The position numbers were made by a program, and so were the translations under genes. Under the pieces are notes generated by a model, which saw only the letters and a list, made by a program, of their open reading frames with translations, searched no databases and had not been told where the DNA came from. Shown in pieces: positions 1 through 7,155 of a DNA stretch of 14,852 nt. Source of the stretch: Thermococci archaeon (lineage in GTDB: Archaea > Methanobacteriota_B > Thermococci > Thermococcales > Thermococcaceae); the NCBI GenBank assembly GCA_003663525.1, contig QMUF01000022.1:1-14852 (forward strand). The letters are read 5' to 3'. Positions within the stretch are counted from its first letter, which is position 1, and every line of letters begins with the position of its first letter.

Positions 1-16
1 ATTTACTATTTTGAAT

Positions 17-33
17 CAAAAAACTTAAATATT
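17..33 (+). promoter_or_regulatory. Putative archaeal promoter (BRE/TATA) for the exported-protein gene
   Basis: An A-rich stretch at 17-23 (BRE-like) runs into a TATA-like element, CTTAAATATT, at 24-33. A start of transcription about 25 nt further on falls near 55-60. That leaves a short leader with an AAGGAGAT ribosome-binding site ahead of the ATG at 75. It was identified by eye from position and composition only. Confidence 0.5.
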
Positions 34-74
34 GGAATCATATAGTATTGTTAGAAAACTCGAAGGAGATTCAA

Positions 75-803
75 ATGAGTATTAGTAGAAGCAACATATT
101 ACTTGCTATGTTGATACTATTGCCTTTTTGTTCTGCCATTGCTGGTGCATTAGATGCACTCAGTGGCCCATATACTCAGAGTGTGTACTACGATTGGAAT
201 GGGGAGACTTGGCTTATTGTACAAGCATATGCAGATATTGCTGGTGAGCCAAGTAAAAATGCTCCCACCCCGGATAGCACTGTCATCACCCATCAAGCAA
301 GTACATTTGGATGGAGTTATGACGATACTCGATGGTCTAGAAGGCAACCATATACTCCAAACTCACGAAATCACAAAATAACAGTAAGCGCAGTTAATAC
401 CCCTTCCAGTGTTAGGATTATAGATCCACTGGGATTTGACAACCCACAGACTGAAAGTGATTTACCTGATGACCTTCAATATGTCTTAGATGTCCTTTGG
501 GACTTTGCAATGTTTTACGTTAGTTTACCCTTCCCATCTCCATGGGGTTTAATTCTTGATGAGCAAGAAGTGAGGGTACAAGTTATAATAGATAACGATT
601 TGAAAGGTGGGACGTTCAGATATAACGCTGAACCGAGTCTACAAGGGGCAGACTGGATTTGGAGTATTGACTTACCAGTGAATAGAGGATGGTACCTTAT
701 AGATGTACATACTCTTGCTGAAGCAGGGTTTAATTATTACCCATCTATCCATGTAGATGATATTGACATATGGCTTTTTGCAGATTTTGAAATTTATAGG
801 TAA
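75..803 (+). CDS. Exported protein of unknown function
   Basis: I do not recognise this 242-residue protein. The N-terminus (residues 1-24) is a clear signal peptide or membrane anchor: a short polar start with Arg5, then the hydrophobic stretch ILLAMLILLPF, then small residues. The mature part is rich in Trp, Tyr, Asp and Pro and looks like a beta-rich extracellular domain. Its only cysteine (C19) lies in the signal region, and no catalytic motif is visible. The frame is open from a TTG at 48, but the ATG at 75 is preferred because AAGGAGAT lies 5-7 nt upstream of it. The next gene begins 12-21 nt after the stop in the same direction, so the two are probably co-transcribed. A surface or cell-envelope role is inferred only from the signal sequence and its partner. 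Confidence 0.75.
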   Translation: MSISRSNILLAMLILLPFCSAIAGALDALSGPYTQSVYYDWNGETWLIVQAYADIAGEPSKNAPTPDSTVITHQASTFGWSYDDTRWSRRQPYTPNSRNHKITVSAVNTPSSVRIIDPLGFDNPQTESDLPDDLQYVLDVLWDFAMFYVSLPFPSPWGLILDEQEVRVQVIIDNDLKGGTFRYNAEPSLQGADWIWSIDLPVNRGWYLIDVHTLAEAGFNYYPSIHVDDIDIWLFADFEIYR

Positions 804-824
804 AGAGGGAAGAGGGTGAAGATC

Positions 825-2042
825 ATGGGTATTAAGAAAAAATTTATAGGTGTGGGATTGGTTTTTGTCCTTTTATTAAGCATAGGTATATATGTAATGA
901 GTACAAAGAATAACAAAGAAGCGAAAGAAGTGCTAGAATCCGCGTTAAAAGTGGAAACTCCAACAATTCCAAGCCTCGTTGCCATAGATAACTCACTCCT
1001 TGAGAATGCTATTAATCGTGCAGAATATTTAATCTCTCAAGCCCAATCAATCCAGTCAAATGACAAAGAAATTCAGAGATTTTTACAAAGTGCCCTCAAA
1101 AAGCTTAATATCTCCAAATCTGAAAAGGACTCATGGAAAGCATTAACAAATGCTAGAGAAGCCTCAGTAGAAGCAGTGACAGTCATAGCATATGCTCAAG
1201 CCAAGGAAGGAAAATTAAGTGAAGAAGATGTTCTTAACGAAGCTCCAACGTGGATGAACAAGCTACAGATTCTAAAAACCAGATTAAGGTATAATGGAAA
1301 GAATTTGGAATATTCCCTAATTATTACAGCAGAAGTTGAAAGAAGTCTTGACTCTGCTGAGAATTGGCTAAATCAAGCTCAAGAAATATTAAACTCGAAC
1401 AACAGATCAAAAGAGCTTAGAATTGCTTATGCAATGGGTACATTAGAAGCAGTCCGTGGAAACCTAGAAGATGCAGAATTCTTGCTAAATTCACTTCAAA
1501 AAGATGGAACTGATCAAGAAGGGATTATTACAGGGATATACACGAGATTCAATAAAGAGGTGACGTTGAAACTTGATAACAGGGATTATCCAAAAGAATC
1601 TTTTGCAAATCTAACTTTGCATGAGGCAAAAGGATTTATTAAAAGAGCAGAGCCAAGATTTAACCATGGATTTAAAGCATCAGCAACTATAGACGTTATG
1701 CATGCATTTGTTCTAGCAGAAAGCTTGGATACCCTTTCAAAGGTTCCGGATCCGTGGTATACCAACGCTACAATAACTGCTAATGATATTTATCAGGCTA
1801 AGAAACAAGCAGTTCAAGCACTGAATGAGGCTATCAAAAGTGCAAATGATAATGTATTGTCTTTGTACCTTTTAAGATTCGTTGATTCAGAGATAAAGAC
1901 GGCGGATTCCTTGGTAAAAAGGAGCATAGATTCTGGAAGATTTGAAAATACTGAATCACTAAGATTAGCTTATGCATTGTACTTCCGTGCTGCAAGTTAT
2001 GCAAAAAACGTCAATAAAGTTATAGAATTGTTACAAGGTTAA
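825..2042 (+). CDS. Membrane-anchored alpha-helical repeat protein, unknown function
   Basis: This 405-residue protein starts with a positively charged segment (GIKKKF) followed by one hydrophobic helix (residues about 7-25), typical of an N-terminal membrane anchor or uncleaved signal. The rest is almost entirely alpha-helical. It shows recurrent units with the pattern Glu/Asp-x-x-x-x-x-Ala-x-x-x-x-x-x-Ala, followed later by a segment such as LRIAYAMGTLEA or LRLAYALYFRAA. I see three to four such units, reminiscent of TPR-like hairpins but not a recognised family. A GTG start at 816 is possible, but the ATG at 825 has the better ribosome-binding site (GAGGGTGA, 6 nt spacing). It lies directly downstream of the exported protein, probably in the same transcript, and ends against the 3' end of a minus-strand pseudogene. 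A scaffold or binding role at the outer membrane face is inferred. Confidence 0.75.
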   Translation: MGIKKKFIGVGLVFVLLLSIGIYVMSTKNNKEAKEVLESALKVETPTIPSLVAIDNSLLENAINRAEYLISQAQSIQSNDKEIQRFLQSALKKLNISKSEKDSWKALTNAREASVEAVTVIAYAQAKEGKLSEEDVLNEAPTWMNKLQILKTRLRYNGKNLEYSLIITAEVERSLDSAENWLNQAQEILNSNNRSKELRIAYAMGTLEAVRGNLEDAEFLLNSLQKDGTDQEGIITGIYTRFNKEVTLKLDNRDYPKESFANLTLHEAKGFIKRAEPRFNHGFKASATIDVMHAFVLAESLDTLSKVPDPWYTNATITANDIYQAKKQAVQALNEAIKSANDNVLSLYLLRFVDSEIKTADSLVKRSIDSGRFENTESLRLAYALYFRAASYAKNVNKVIELLQG

Positions 2043-2527
2043 TGTTGTTTCTTTTCCTTTTATCCTTTTCCTCCAAAAACTCCTCCAGCATCTTCGCTTT
2101 TTCAACTCTTCCCAGCTTGAGATAAGCTTGATACTCGTATTCTAAATCCAAAACTGGAATCTTCATACCTTCGATCTACACGAAGCGTTTGTATTTGGTT
2201 ATGTCCACCGGGGGTTCCCACTCCTCATTGAGTTTCTTTTGAATCTCCCCATTATCTCGACCCTAACACCTTCAATCATCAGCGCTCCAAAGTGCGAGCG
2301 GATTCTCTCGCTCTTCCTGAACTTTACGGGTTTCACCACAAACTCAGAAAAGAGACGCTCGATTTCGTAAGCTCCTTCTTTATCAGTTTGGATGTCAATA
2401 TCATGGGGCTCAACGAGAACTCCTTGGAGTCCAAAGCCAAAGCCCCCTGTAACAACCCAGTTCACATTGCTATCCTTAACCTCTCATACAGCTTATAGAG
2501 AACTTTGAGGTGGGTTTGAGGGATCAT
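2020..2527 (-). pseudogene. Decayed minimal nucleotidyltransferase (MNT-like) gene
   Basis: The minus strand encodes a small pol-beta-superfamily nucleotidyltransferase of roughly 155-165 residues, broken in three places. It begins at ATG 2527-2525, behind a GAGGTG ribosome-binding site, with MIPQTHLKVLYKLYERL. A one-base loss around 2476-2480 shifts frame into KDSNVNWVVTGGFGFGLQG, followed by the acidic motif DIDI. A second one-base loss at the C-run 2247-2250 leads into EIQKKLNEEWEPP and KRFV. An in-frame amber codon lies at 2176-2178. The frame beyond the stop (IEGMKIPVLDLEYEYQAYLK and onward) still reads as sensible protein to about 2040. The glycine-rich loop plus DxD pattern fits the family, although the usual GS of the loop is GG here. 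No HEPN partner gene is nearby. It is not expected to make a functional protein. Confidence 0.8.
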
Positions 2528-2560
2528 CTCAGCACCTCAAAGAGTTTATAGCTTAGGCGC

Positions 2561-2573
2561 ATAAAAACTTTAA
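2561..2573 (-). promoter_or_regulatory. Possible TATA region of the pseudogenised nucleotidyltransferase
   Basis: On the minus strand, TTAAAGTTTTTAT lies about 35 nt ahead of the pseudogene ATG at 2527, with a GAGGTG ribosome-binding site between them. An alternative TATA-like hexamer is at 2545-2550. The call rests on spacing only. The rest of 2574-2680 shows nothing I can support. Confidence 0.35.
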
Positions 2574-2679
2574 GGATTTTCCCGGAGTTTTATCTTGAGG
2601 ACTTTTTGTTTAAGTTTCACCCATTTTAGAAACAAAACTCCAAGACTTACTCTTTTGACTCATGTTTTACAATGGTGAG

Positions 2680-2693
2680 TAAGCTTAAATAAA
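2680..2693 (+). promoter_or_regulatory. Putative promoter of the four-cysteine secreted protein
   Basis: CTTAAATAAA at 2684-2693, preceded by purines, resembles the element in front of the first gene of the window. Transcription would start near 2715-2720. That gives a leader of about 35-40 nt that includes GGGAGG at 2742-2747 before the ATG at 2755. Confidence 0.45.
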
Positions 2694-2754
2694 TTGAGAA
2701 CATATGGTTCTGTGAGAACATAGAGTCTACGACACTAAATCGGGAGGCAGGTTC

Positions 2755-3369
2755 ATGAAATTTACTCATTTCTTCCTAATTTTGAGTTTAATCTTGATAG
2801 TGATAACTGGAAGCCCGCTCATTAGCGAAAGGCACCAGAAGGCATCTTTGGAAGCTGATAATGAGAACTACAATAACTCTCAAAGTGAATCAACACCTTT
2901 AGAAATTAATGGAGGGAATGAAAATGCTTCTAGAGTTGAACCCGAATGCCTGCATCCAGGATATGGGGAGATAAACATACACTCTATTAAGTTGGGTGAA
3001 AAGAAGGTCATCGCTCATGAGGGAGACAAAGTTGAGGTAAGAGGTAACATTGCCGGAAAGGAATATCACGTAGGAGAATCTGGTGGGCCTAAAAACACAT
3101 GCCATTATGATGGTTGCGTAGTGCTAAAGGGATATCTCGGTCCGGAAGCTTCGAAGTCCTCATGGAGCTATATCTCCGGGAAATTAACAGAAATAGAAGG
3201 TTTGAATGTCAAAATTACTCCACAGAAGTTCTGTTTAAAGGCCAATGAAACCATAGAATTTCAGGTTGAGGTGATAGCTCAAAAAGCGGGGACTTATTAT
3301 CTTTATATAGTTGCCTTTGGAGAGAAGGGCTGGAAGAGCTGGGATGTGATTGAAGTTGAGGTAAGGTAA
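2755..3369 (+). CDS. Secreted/lipid-face beta-sandwich-like protein with four cysteines, unknown function
   Basis: The protein is 204 residues and I do not recognise it. Residues 1-20 form a signal peptide or anchor (FFLILSLILIVITG). A Ser/Asn/Glu-rich linker follows (about 30-62), then a compact domain (about 63-204) of alternating hydrophobic strands ending in a typical Ig-like or beta-sandwich edge strand (IEVEVR). Four cysteines, C65, C116, C121 and C160, with C116 and C121 in a CHYDGC element, could form two disulfides outside the cell. N-glycosylation sequons are visible at N40, N57 and N164. The ATG at 2755 has a strong GGAGG site 7 nt upstream. It stands alone, with its own promoter and a separate promoter for the next gene. 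An extracellular location is well supported, but the function is open. Confidence 0.75.
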   Translation: MKFTHFFLILSLILIVITGSPLISERHQKASLEADNENYNNSQSESTPLEINGGNENASRVEPECLHPGYGEINIHSIKLGEKKVIAHEGDKVEVRGNIAGKEYHVGESGGPKNTCHYDGCVVLKGYLGPEASKSSWSYISGKLTEIEGLNVKITPQKFCLKANETIEFQVEVIAQKAGTYYLYIVAFGEKGWKSWDVIEVEVR

Positions 3370-3435
3370 AACTGACAATATTAATATCACAAAGTTAGCT
3401 CAAAAATGCTTTGTTTAAAAGCGATAGTCTACGTA

Positions 3436-3449
3436 GAAAAATTATAAAT
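3436..3449 (+). promoter_or_regulatory. Putative promoter of the GNAT gene
   Basis: GAAAAATTATAAAT forms an A-rich BRE plus TATA box (ATTATAAAT at 3441-3449). The expected transcription start, near 3470, leaves only a few bases before the GGTGAT ribosome-binding site at 3472-3477. The in-frame ATG at 3448 overlaps the TATA box and so is unlikely to be transcribed. This decides the start of the gene at 3481. Confidence 0.6.
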
Positions 3450-3480
3450 GTCAAAGGTGCATAGAACTTTTGGTGATATT

Positions 3481-4299
3481 ATGGAACCGATAATAAGGCT
3501 CGTTCGCAAAGAAGACAAACCCTTCATCGAGGAGATAGCCCGCTTAACTTGGGAAGGCGAGGACTATTTAGCGAGGGTTTTTGATAGCTGGGTGAAAGAT
3601 GGAAACTTCTATGTTCTTGAGCTGGAAGGAAAAGTTGTTGGAACATCAAAGCTTACAATCTTACCTGACAAAGTCGGCTGGCTTGAAGGCCTTAGAGTTC
3701 ACCCCAATTATCAAAAACGGGGTTTTGGAAGGTTAATCCAAAACTTTATGCTTCATAAGGGGAACGAACTAGCAGAAAAAGGTATTATTAATACATTAGA
3801 GTTCTCAACCTACTTTCTCAATAAAGAGAGCATTGCAATGGCAAAGAAAGATGGATTTAAGATTATAGAGCGATTTTACGATATTCAGAGAACGCTTGGA
3901 GAGGAAGAAGAACCAACGCTTTCAAGAATCAACTCTTTAGATGAGCTCGATTATGAGGGATATATTCCCTATGGCTGGAAGTTCCTGCATAGATGTGAGG
4001 AAAGCCTTAAGTGGCTAAACAAAAAGGCAGAGGTTAGGGAATACAAAGGCTATAAATTCTTTTATGCTTTAATACATGAAAATGAACCTGCATTCACACC
4101 CTTCAAACTCTCAACTGAGGCTATAAAAAACATTTTACCTGCAATGAGCTTTGAGGCCAGAAAAATAGGCTACGACAGCATTGACATAATGCTCCCCGAA
4201 GAGAAACAAGATTTAATTGAGCCTTTAAAAGAGCTCGGATTTAAGAACTGGACAGATTTTAAGGAGCCTGATGTCTTGGTGTTTAGGAAAGAACTGTAG
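3481..4299 (+). CDS. GNAT-family N-acetyltransferase
   Basis: This 272-residue cytoplasmic enzyme is predicted to transfer an acetyl group from acetyl-CoA to an amine; the substrate is unknown. The N-terminal half (residues 1-140) is a complete GNAT domain. It has strand beta-4 as GWLEGLRVHPNY, then the acetyl-CoA pyrophosphate-binding loop QKRGFG (residues 78-83, the Q/R-x-x-G-x-G/A motif A), and later a segment ending in KKDGFKIIERFY. Residues 150-272 form a second alpha/beta region without a visible acetyl-CoA loop, so the protein is longer than a single GNAT domain. The start at 3481 follows GGTGATATT, a very typical Thermococcales leader. It precedes a cluster of efflux-type transporters, but a link to resistance is only a guess. 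Confidence 0.85.
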   Translation: MEPIIRLVRKEDKPFIEEIARLTWEGEDYLARVFDSWVKDGNFYVLELEGKVVGTSKLTILPDKVGWLEGLRVHPNYQKRGFGRLIQNFMLHKGNELAEKGIINTLEFSTYFLNKESIAMAKKDGFKIIERFYDIQRTLGEEEEPTLSRINSLDELDYEGYIPYGWKFLHRCEESLKWLNKKAEVREYKGYKFFYALIHENEPAFTPFKLSTEAIKNILPAMSFEARKIGYDSIDIMLPEEKQDLIEPLKELGFKNWTDFKEPDVLVFRKEL

Positions 4300-4433
4300 T
4301 AACGTCGTCCTACTGCATCAAATGTGCTTGTAGATAGAATGGTTATAATGAAGACGGTATGAAACGTGTAGGTCGGTATCACAGTATCCACGATTCCAAA
4401 GTCCTACTTCATGGTATGAGGGTACGTTCATAA
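4300..4433. other. Intergenic stretch with a short imperfect direct repeat
   Basis: There is no convincing gene here. A 12-nt near-repeat, GTCCTACTGCAT (4307-4318) and GTCCTACTTCAT (4401-4412), differs at one position. The base composition is less A/T-rich than usual for an archaeal spacer. It could be the remnant of a lost gene or element, but no reading frame gives a recognisable protein. Confidence 0.3.
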
Positions 4434-4443
4434 ATTTTTAAAA
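4434..4443 (+). promoter_or_regulatory. Putative promoter of the first MFS gene (leaderless or nearly so)
   Basis: TTTTTAAAAC, preceded by CATAAA, is a TATA-like element 22-30 nt ahead of the ATG at 4465. Transcription would start at or just before the start codon. Consistent with this, no ribosome-binding site is visible between 4444 and 4464. Confidence 0.5.
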
Positions 4444-4464
4444 CCTTCTTTCCCATGACAATTC

Positions 4465-5652
4465 ATGAAGCAAAGACTTTACGTCCTCTTACTGCTTACC
4501 ACAATTCTCAGAATTATCGGGGATGCAGTTGAGAGCATAGCTCTGCCGTGGCACCTCCTCAATGAGACCACCTCACTCCTCAGCGTGGCGGGCTATTCTT
4601 TAGCCTCCATGCTCCCCTGGGTTATAGCGCCACCTTTAATGGGCCGCTTTCTTGATAGGACCGAGAAAAAAGTTAGGCTAGCTTTTATTGCATTGTTCAT
4701 TCAGTCCTTCTTTGCCCTGACAATAATAAAATTTGCTTCAAATATTTGGGCATTTTATGTTTTAATTTCACTGATCTCGGCTCTTGATGTTCTTCATAGA
4801 TATTTCGGGTTTACGCTCATAGCTTCCATGACCCTTGAGGAGTCCGAACTTCAAAAGCTCAACGCAAAAGTACAAACCGTCGGAGAGGTAACTTCTCTTG
4901 TTGTGTTTCCCGTTGTGGGTTATCTTGCTTATCTTTTTGGAATTAAGCTCATGCTTTTGGATGCAGTTTTTCTCTTAATTGGAGCTCTACTTCTCATTCC
5001 ATACCTCAACGTCACAGTGAGACGAGAAGAGACAATTGGAGAGAGAAGTGAATTGGTTCAATCCAGAATTTCTAACATAACTGTTTTTGTTGGAATTGCG
5101 TTAGTTCTGCTCTTCAACTTTGCAATAGCCCCAGCGAGGATTTTTATCTTCAGTGCTCTCAAAAATTTGACCACAGGGGAGATTGTTTATGGTCTGCTCA
5201 ACTCAGTTGGAACTTTAGGAAGCTTAGCTGGTGCAATTGGGATAACTCTTTTTGCCCACAAGCGTAAAATTAGGATCTCAAAACCCCTTATCATTGGAAT
5301 GCTGCTTGAAAGCTTAGGGGTTCTGCTTTTGGGTTTACCTTCGTTAGTCCTGCTTTTTGCTGGAATTTTAATCTTGAACTTTGGAAGACAGGTTCTAAAC
5401 ATTTCCTTTGACAGTCTGTTTCAGAGGATAATCCCTCTTGAAAAGCTCGGCACTTACAAAGGAATTTTTGATGCATTGGCTACCCTCATCATACCCGTAT
5501 CACAGCTGACTTTTGCATGGCTGATTGAGCATGACGTTGGTGTTTCAATGCTGGCTGTTGGAGTGTTTGGATTTGGTGTTTTGAGCACAGTGGGCTTTTT
5601 CATTTTGGTGCATAGCATCAAAAAGATGGCTTTCACAAAAGAGGAAGTGTGA
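4465..5652 (+). CDS. MFS transporter (efflux-type)
   Basis: The product is a 395-residue integral membrane protein with hydrophobic segments throughout, consistent with the usual 12 helices of the major facilitator superfamily. The loop between helices 2 and 3 carries a motif-A-like sequence, GRFLDRTEKKVR, with the conserved G-x-x-x-D-R core. The central loop (about residues 183-205, RREETIGERSE) separates the two six-helix halves. The overall pattern, including an N-terminal RIIGDAVESIALPW, resembles the drug or siderophore exporter branch (MFS_3/EntS-like). That sub-assignment is by resemblance only, and the substrate is unknown. The start is the first ATG after the TATA box, with no Shine-Dalgarno site. 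The gene lies between the GNAT gene and a convergent small ORF. Confidence 0.85.
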   Translation: MKQRLYVLLLLTTILRIIGDAVESIALPWHLLNETTSLLSVAGYSLASMLPWVIAPPLMGRFLDRTEKKVRLAFIALFIQSFFALTIIKFASNIWAFYVLISLISALDVLHRYFGFTLIASMTLEESELQKLNAKVQTVGEVTSLVVFPVVGYLAYLFGIKLMLLDAVFLLIGALLLIPYLNVTVRREETIGERSELVQSRISNITVFVGIALVLLFNFAIAPARIFIFSALKNLTTGEIVYGLLNSVGTLGSLAGAIGITLFAHKRKIRISKPLIIGMLLESLGVLLLGLPSLVLLFAGILILNFGRQVLNISFDSLFQRIIPLEKLGTYKGIFDALATLIIPVSQLTFAWLIEHDVGVSMLAVGVFGFGVLSTVGFFILVHSIKKMAFTKEEV

Positions 5653-5673
5653 ACAGGCCACTAAAAGAACGGC

Positions 5674-5901
5674 TTAAGTGAAAACCTTTTCCATCCACTC
5701 AACTTTACCGATTTTCTTAAAACCTTCTTCCTCTAAAATCTCCCAGTCTTTCATCCAAACCTGAAGGAACATTCTTTTTCTGATTTTTCCAGCAAGACGC
5801 TCTGCAATTTTCACAATTTTTCTGTTGAGTCTCTTCCCATAGATAACAACATTTCTTTTATCTCCTAAAGATGCCAGAATCTCTAATATATGTTCTATCA
5901 T
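5674..5901 (-). CDS. Small hypothetical protein (75 residues)
   Basis: This is a short, strongly basic and helical ORF that I do not recognise. It begins MIEHILEILASLGDKRNVVI, continues with a Lys/Arg-rich helix (KRLNRKIVKIAERLAGKIRKR) and ends with a charged helix and KIGKVEWMEKVF. Alternating hydrophobic spacing, the absence of low-complexity sequence and a plausible promoter favour a real gene. The mirror-symmetric TATA box at 5933-5940 lies about 32 nt upstream of its ATG. The ribosome-binding site is weak (AGGT about 8 nt upstream). Its 3' end faces the first MFS gene with a 21-nt gap, and it is divergent from the second MFS gene. A nucleic-acid-binding or regulatory role would fit the charge and position, but this is only inference. 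Confidence 0.55.
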   Translation of the reverse strand: MIEHILEILASLGDKRNVVIYGKRLNRKIVKIAERLAGKIRKRMFLQVWMKDWEILEEEGFKKIGKVEWMEKVFT

Positions 5902-5931
5902 TATGATACCTGTTGTAGAATCTCCTAAAAG

Positions 5932-5940
5932 TATTTAAAT
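5932..5940. promoter_or_regulatory. Palindromic TATA box shared by divergent genes
   Basis: TATTTAAAT contains the perfect 8-bp palindrome ATTTAAAT (5933-5940). It sits 31 nt before the preferred plus-strand start at 5971 and 32 nt before the minus-strand start at 5901. Either orientation gives an A-rich flank and a short leader, so it can plausibly serve both genes. Confidence 0.5.
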
Positions 5941-5970
5941 TTCATGATAAATTTCAAGAAGGTGCTTCTA

Positions 5971-7155
5971 ATGAAATGGAGCGAGATCCCCAGAGATGCC
6001 AAAGCCTACATGCTCTACCATACAATCATAGCTCCACAGCTCATAGTGTGGACTCTCCTTCCGCTCTACATGATGTACTCTGGCTACTCCGTCCTTGAAG
6101 TGGGAGCATTCTTCACAGCCGTCAATATCATCGCGATTCCGTTAACTTATCTTCTTGGAAGGGCCTTTAACAAATGGGATATAAAGAAAGGACTTATGGT
6201 AATTGACGCTCTTGATGGGATAGCCTATGTCCTTTATGGCTTTGCTAAAGGAACCATAGCACCTATCATGCTCTTTGCGGGAAGGACAGTAGAGAAACTT
6301 TCCACAGTGCTTTATCCCCTTTACCGAGCTTATGAACAGATAATTTATCCTGAGGATAAGTATAAGGAGATATTCGCCTGGCATTTGCGCCTACCTGAAA
6401 TAAGCAGGCTTATAACGTTTCCAATCTTAGGATACATCTTCGGTTATCTCTGGAATACTACCGACCATTATAGGCTTGCCTTCCTTTTCTTCGGCCTACT
6501 CTCAATTCCCACAATAGCCTACATCTGGTTCTTTCTTCCTTCGGTTAGAAAAGAGGAAAGAATAACCCCCGAAGAGTTCACGTTCAAAGTAAGTGAGTTC
6601 AAGCTCCTATTAATCTTTGAAACACTACTAACCCTTGCATGGGCACTTGCTCCAGAGATAGTTTTAATTAATTACGTTGTCTTTGTCCTACATAAGACCA
6701 TCTTCGAGGTAACATTAATAGCCTGCGCAAGCAGCATATCCTCGATAATCGGCACATATGCCAGCGAAAGGATTCCAAAGGGGAAGGGCTTCCAAGTGAT
6801 AGGAGTTGGAATGTTCTTGAGTGCTCTTTATGCCTTAATAATGACACTATCACCTCCGTTCTGGCTGGCACTGGTAGCTTATGTTATTGAGTCCTTTGGC
6901 GACACCTTCTGGTTCCCTTTCTACCGCTCATGGCAGTTCTCGCTGATTCCAAAGGAGCGCGCCAGCGAGTTCCACGCGGCGATATCGAGCTACAACAGAC
7001 TTATTGGCCTCGTAACACCCTTCATTGCCGGTGCTTTAGCGAGTATCCACGCTACACTACCCTATGCGGCAAGCCTCCTTGGTTTCATAGCGGCTGGAGC
7101 TCTCTTCATGTGGATGACAAGGAAAGGTAAGAAAACTCAAGTTTCTCCCATCTGA
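5971..7155 (+). CDS. MFS transporter (second, distinct)
   Basis: The product is a 394-residue multi-spanning membrane protein with about 12 hydrophobic helices and a central hydrophilic loop (about residues 193-215, SVRKEERITPEEFTF). The two-halves layout is that of the major facilitator superfamily. The loop 2-3 motif is degenerate (GRAFNKWDIKKG), so the family call rests on topology and general resemblance more than on a perfect motif. It is not a close copy of the upstream MFS protein. The frame is open from an ATG at 5944. The ATG at 5971 is preferred because AGGTG lies 6-7 nt before it and the TATA box at 5933-5940 would place transcription start after 5944. The 3' end overlaps the convergent ABC gene by 19 nt. 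The substrate is unknown. Confidence 0.8.
   Translation: MKWSEIPRDAKAYMLYHTIIAPQLIVWTLLPLYMMYSGYSVLEVGAFFTAVNIIAIPLTYLLGRAFNKWDIKKGLMVIDALDGIAYVLYGFAKGTIAPIMLFAGRTVEKLSTVLYPLYRAYEQIIYPEDKYKEIFAWHLRLPEISRLITFPILGYIFGYLWNTTDHYRLAFLFFGLLSIPTIAYIWFFLPSVRKEERITPEEFTFKVSEFKLLLIFETLLTLAWALAPEIVLINYVVFVLHKTIFEVTLIACASSISSIIGTYASERIPKGKGFQVIGVGMFLSALYALIMTLSPPFWLALVAYVIESFGDTFWFPFYRSWQFSLIPKERASEFHAAISSYNRLIGLVTPFIAGALASIHATLPYAASLLGFIAAGALFMWMTRKGKKTQVSPI

Noticed and set aside
48..74. TTG start at 48 for the first gene
   Set aside because: The ATG at 75 has a good ribosome-binding site and gives a normal signal peptide; the upstream residues look untranslated.
2292..2498. Plus-strand ORF inside the pseudogene region
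   Set aside because: It is antisense to the recognisable nucleotidyltransferase remnant and has no ribosome-binding site.
3448..3480. ATG at 3448 as GNAT start
   Set aside because: It overlaps the TATA box, and the ATG at 3481 has GGTGAT and the usual GNAT N-terminus.
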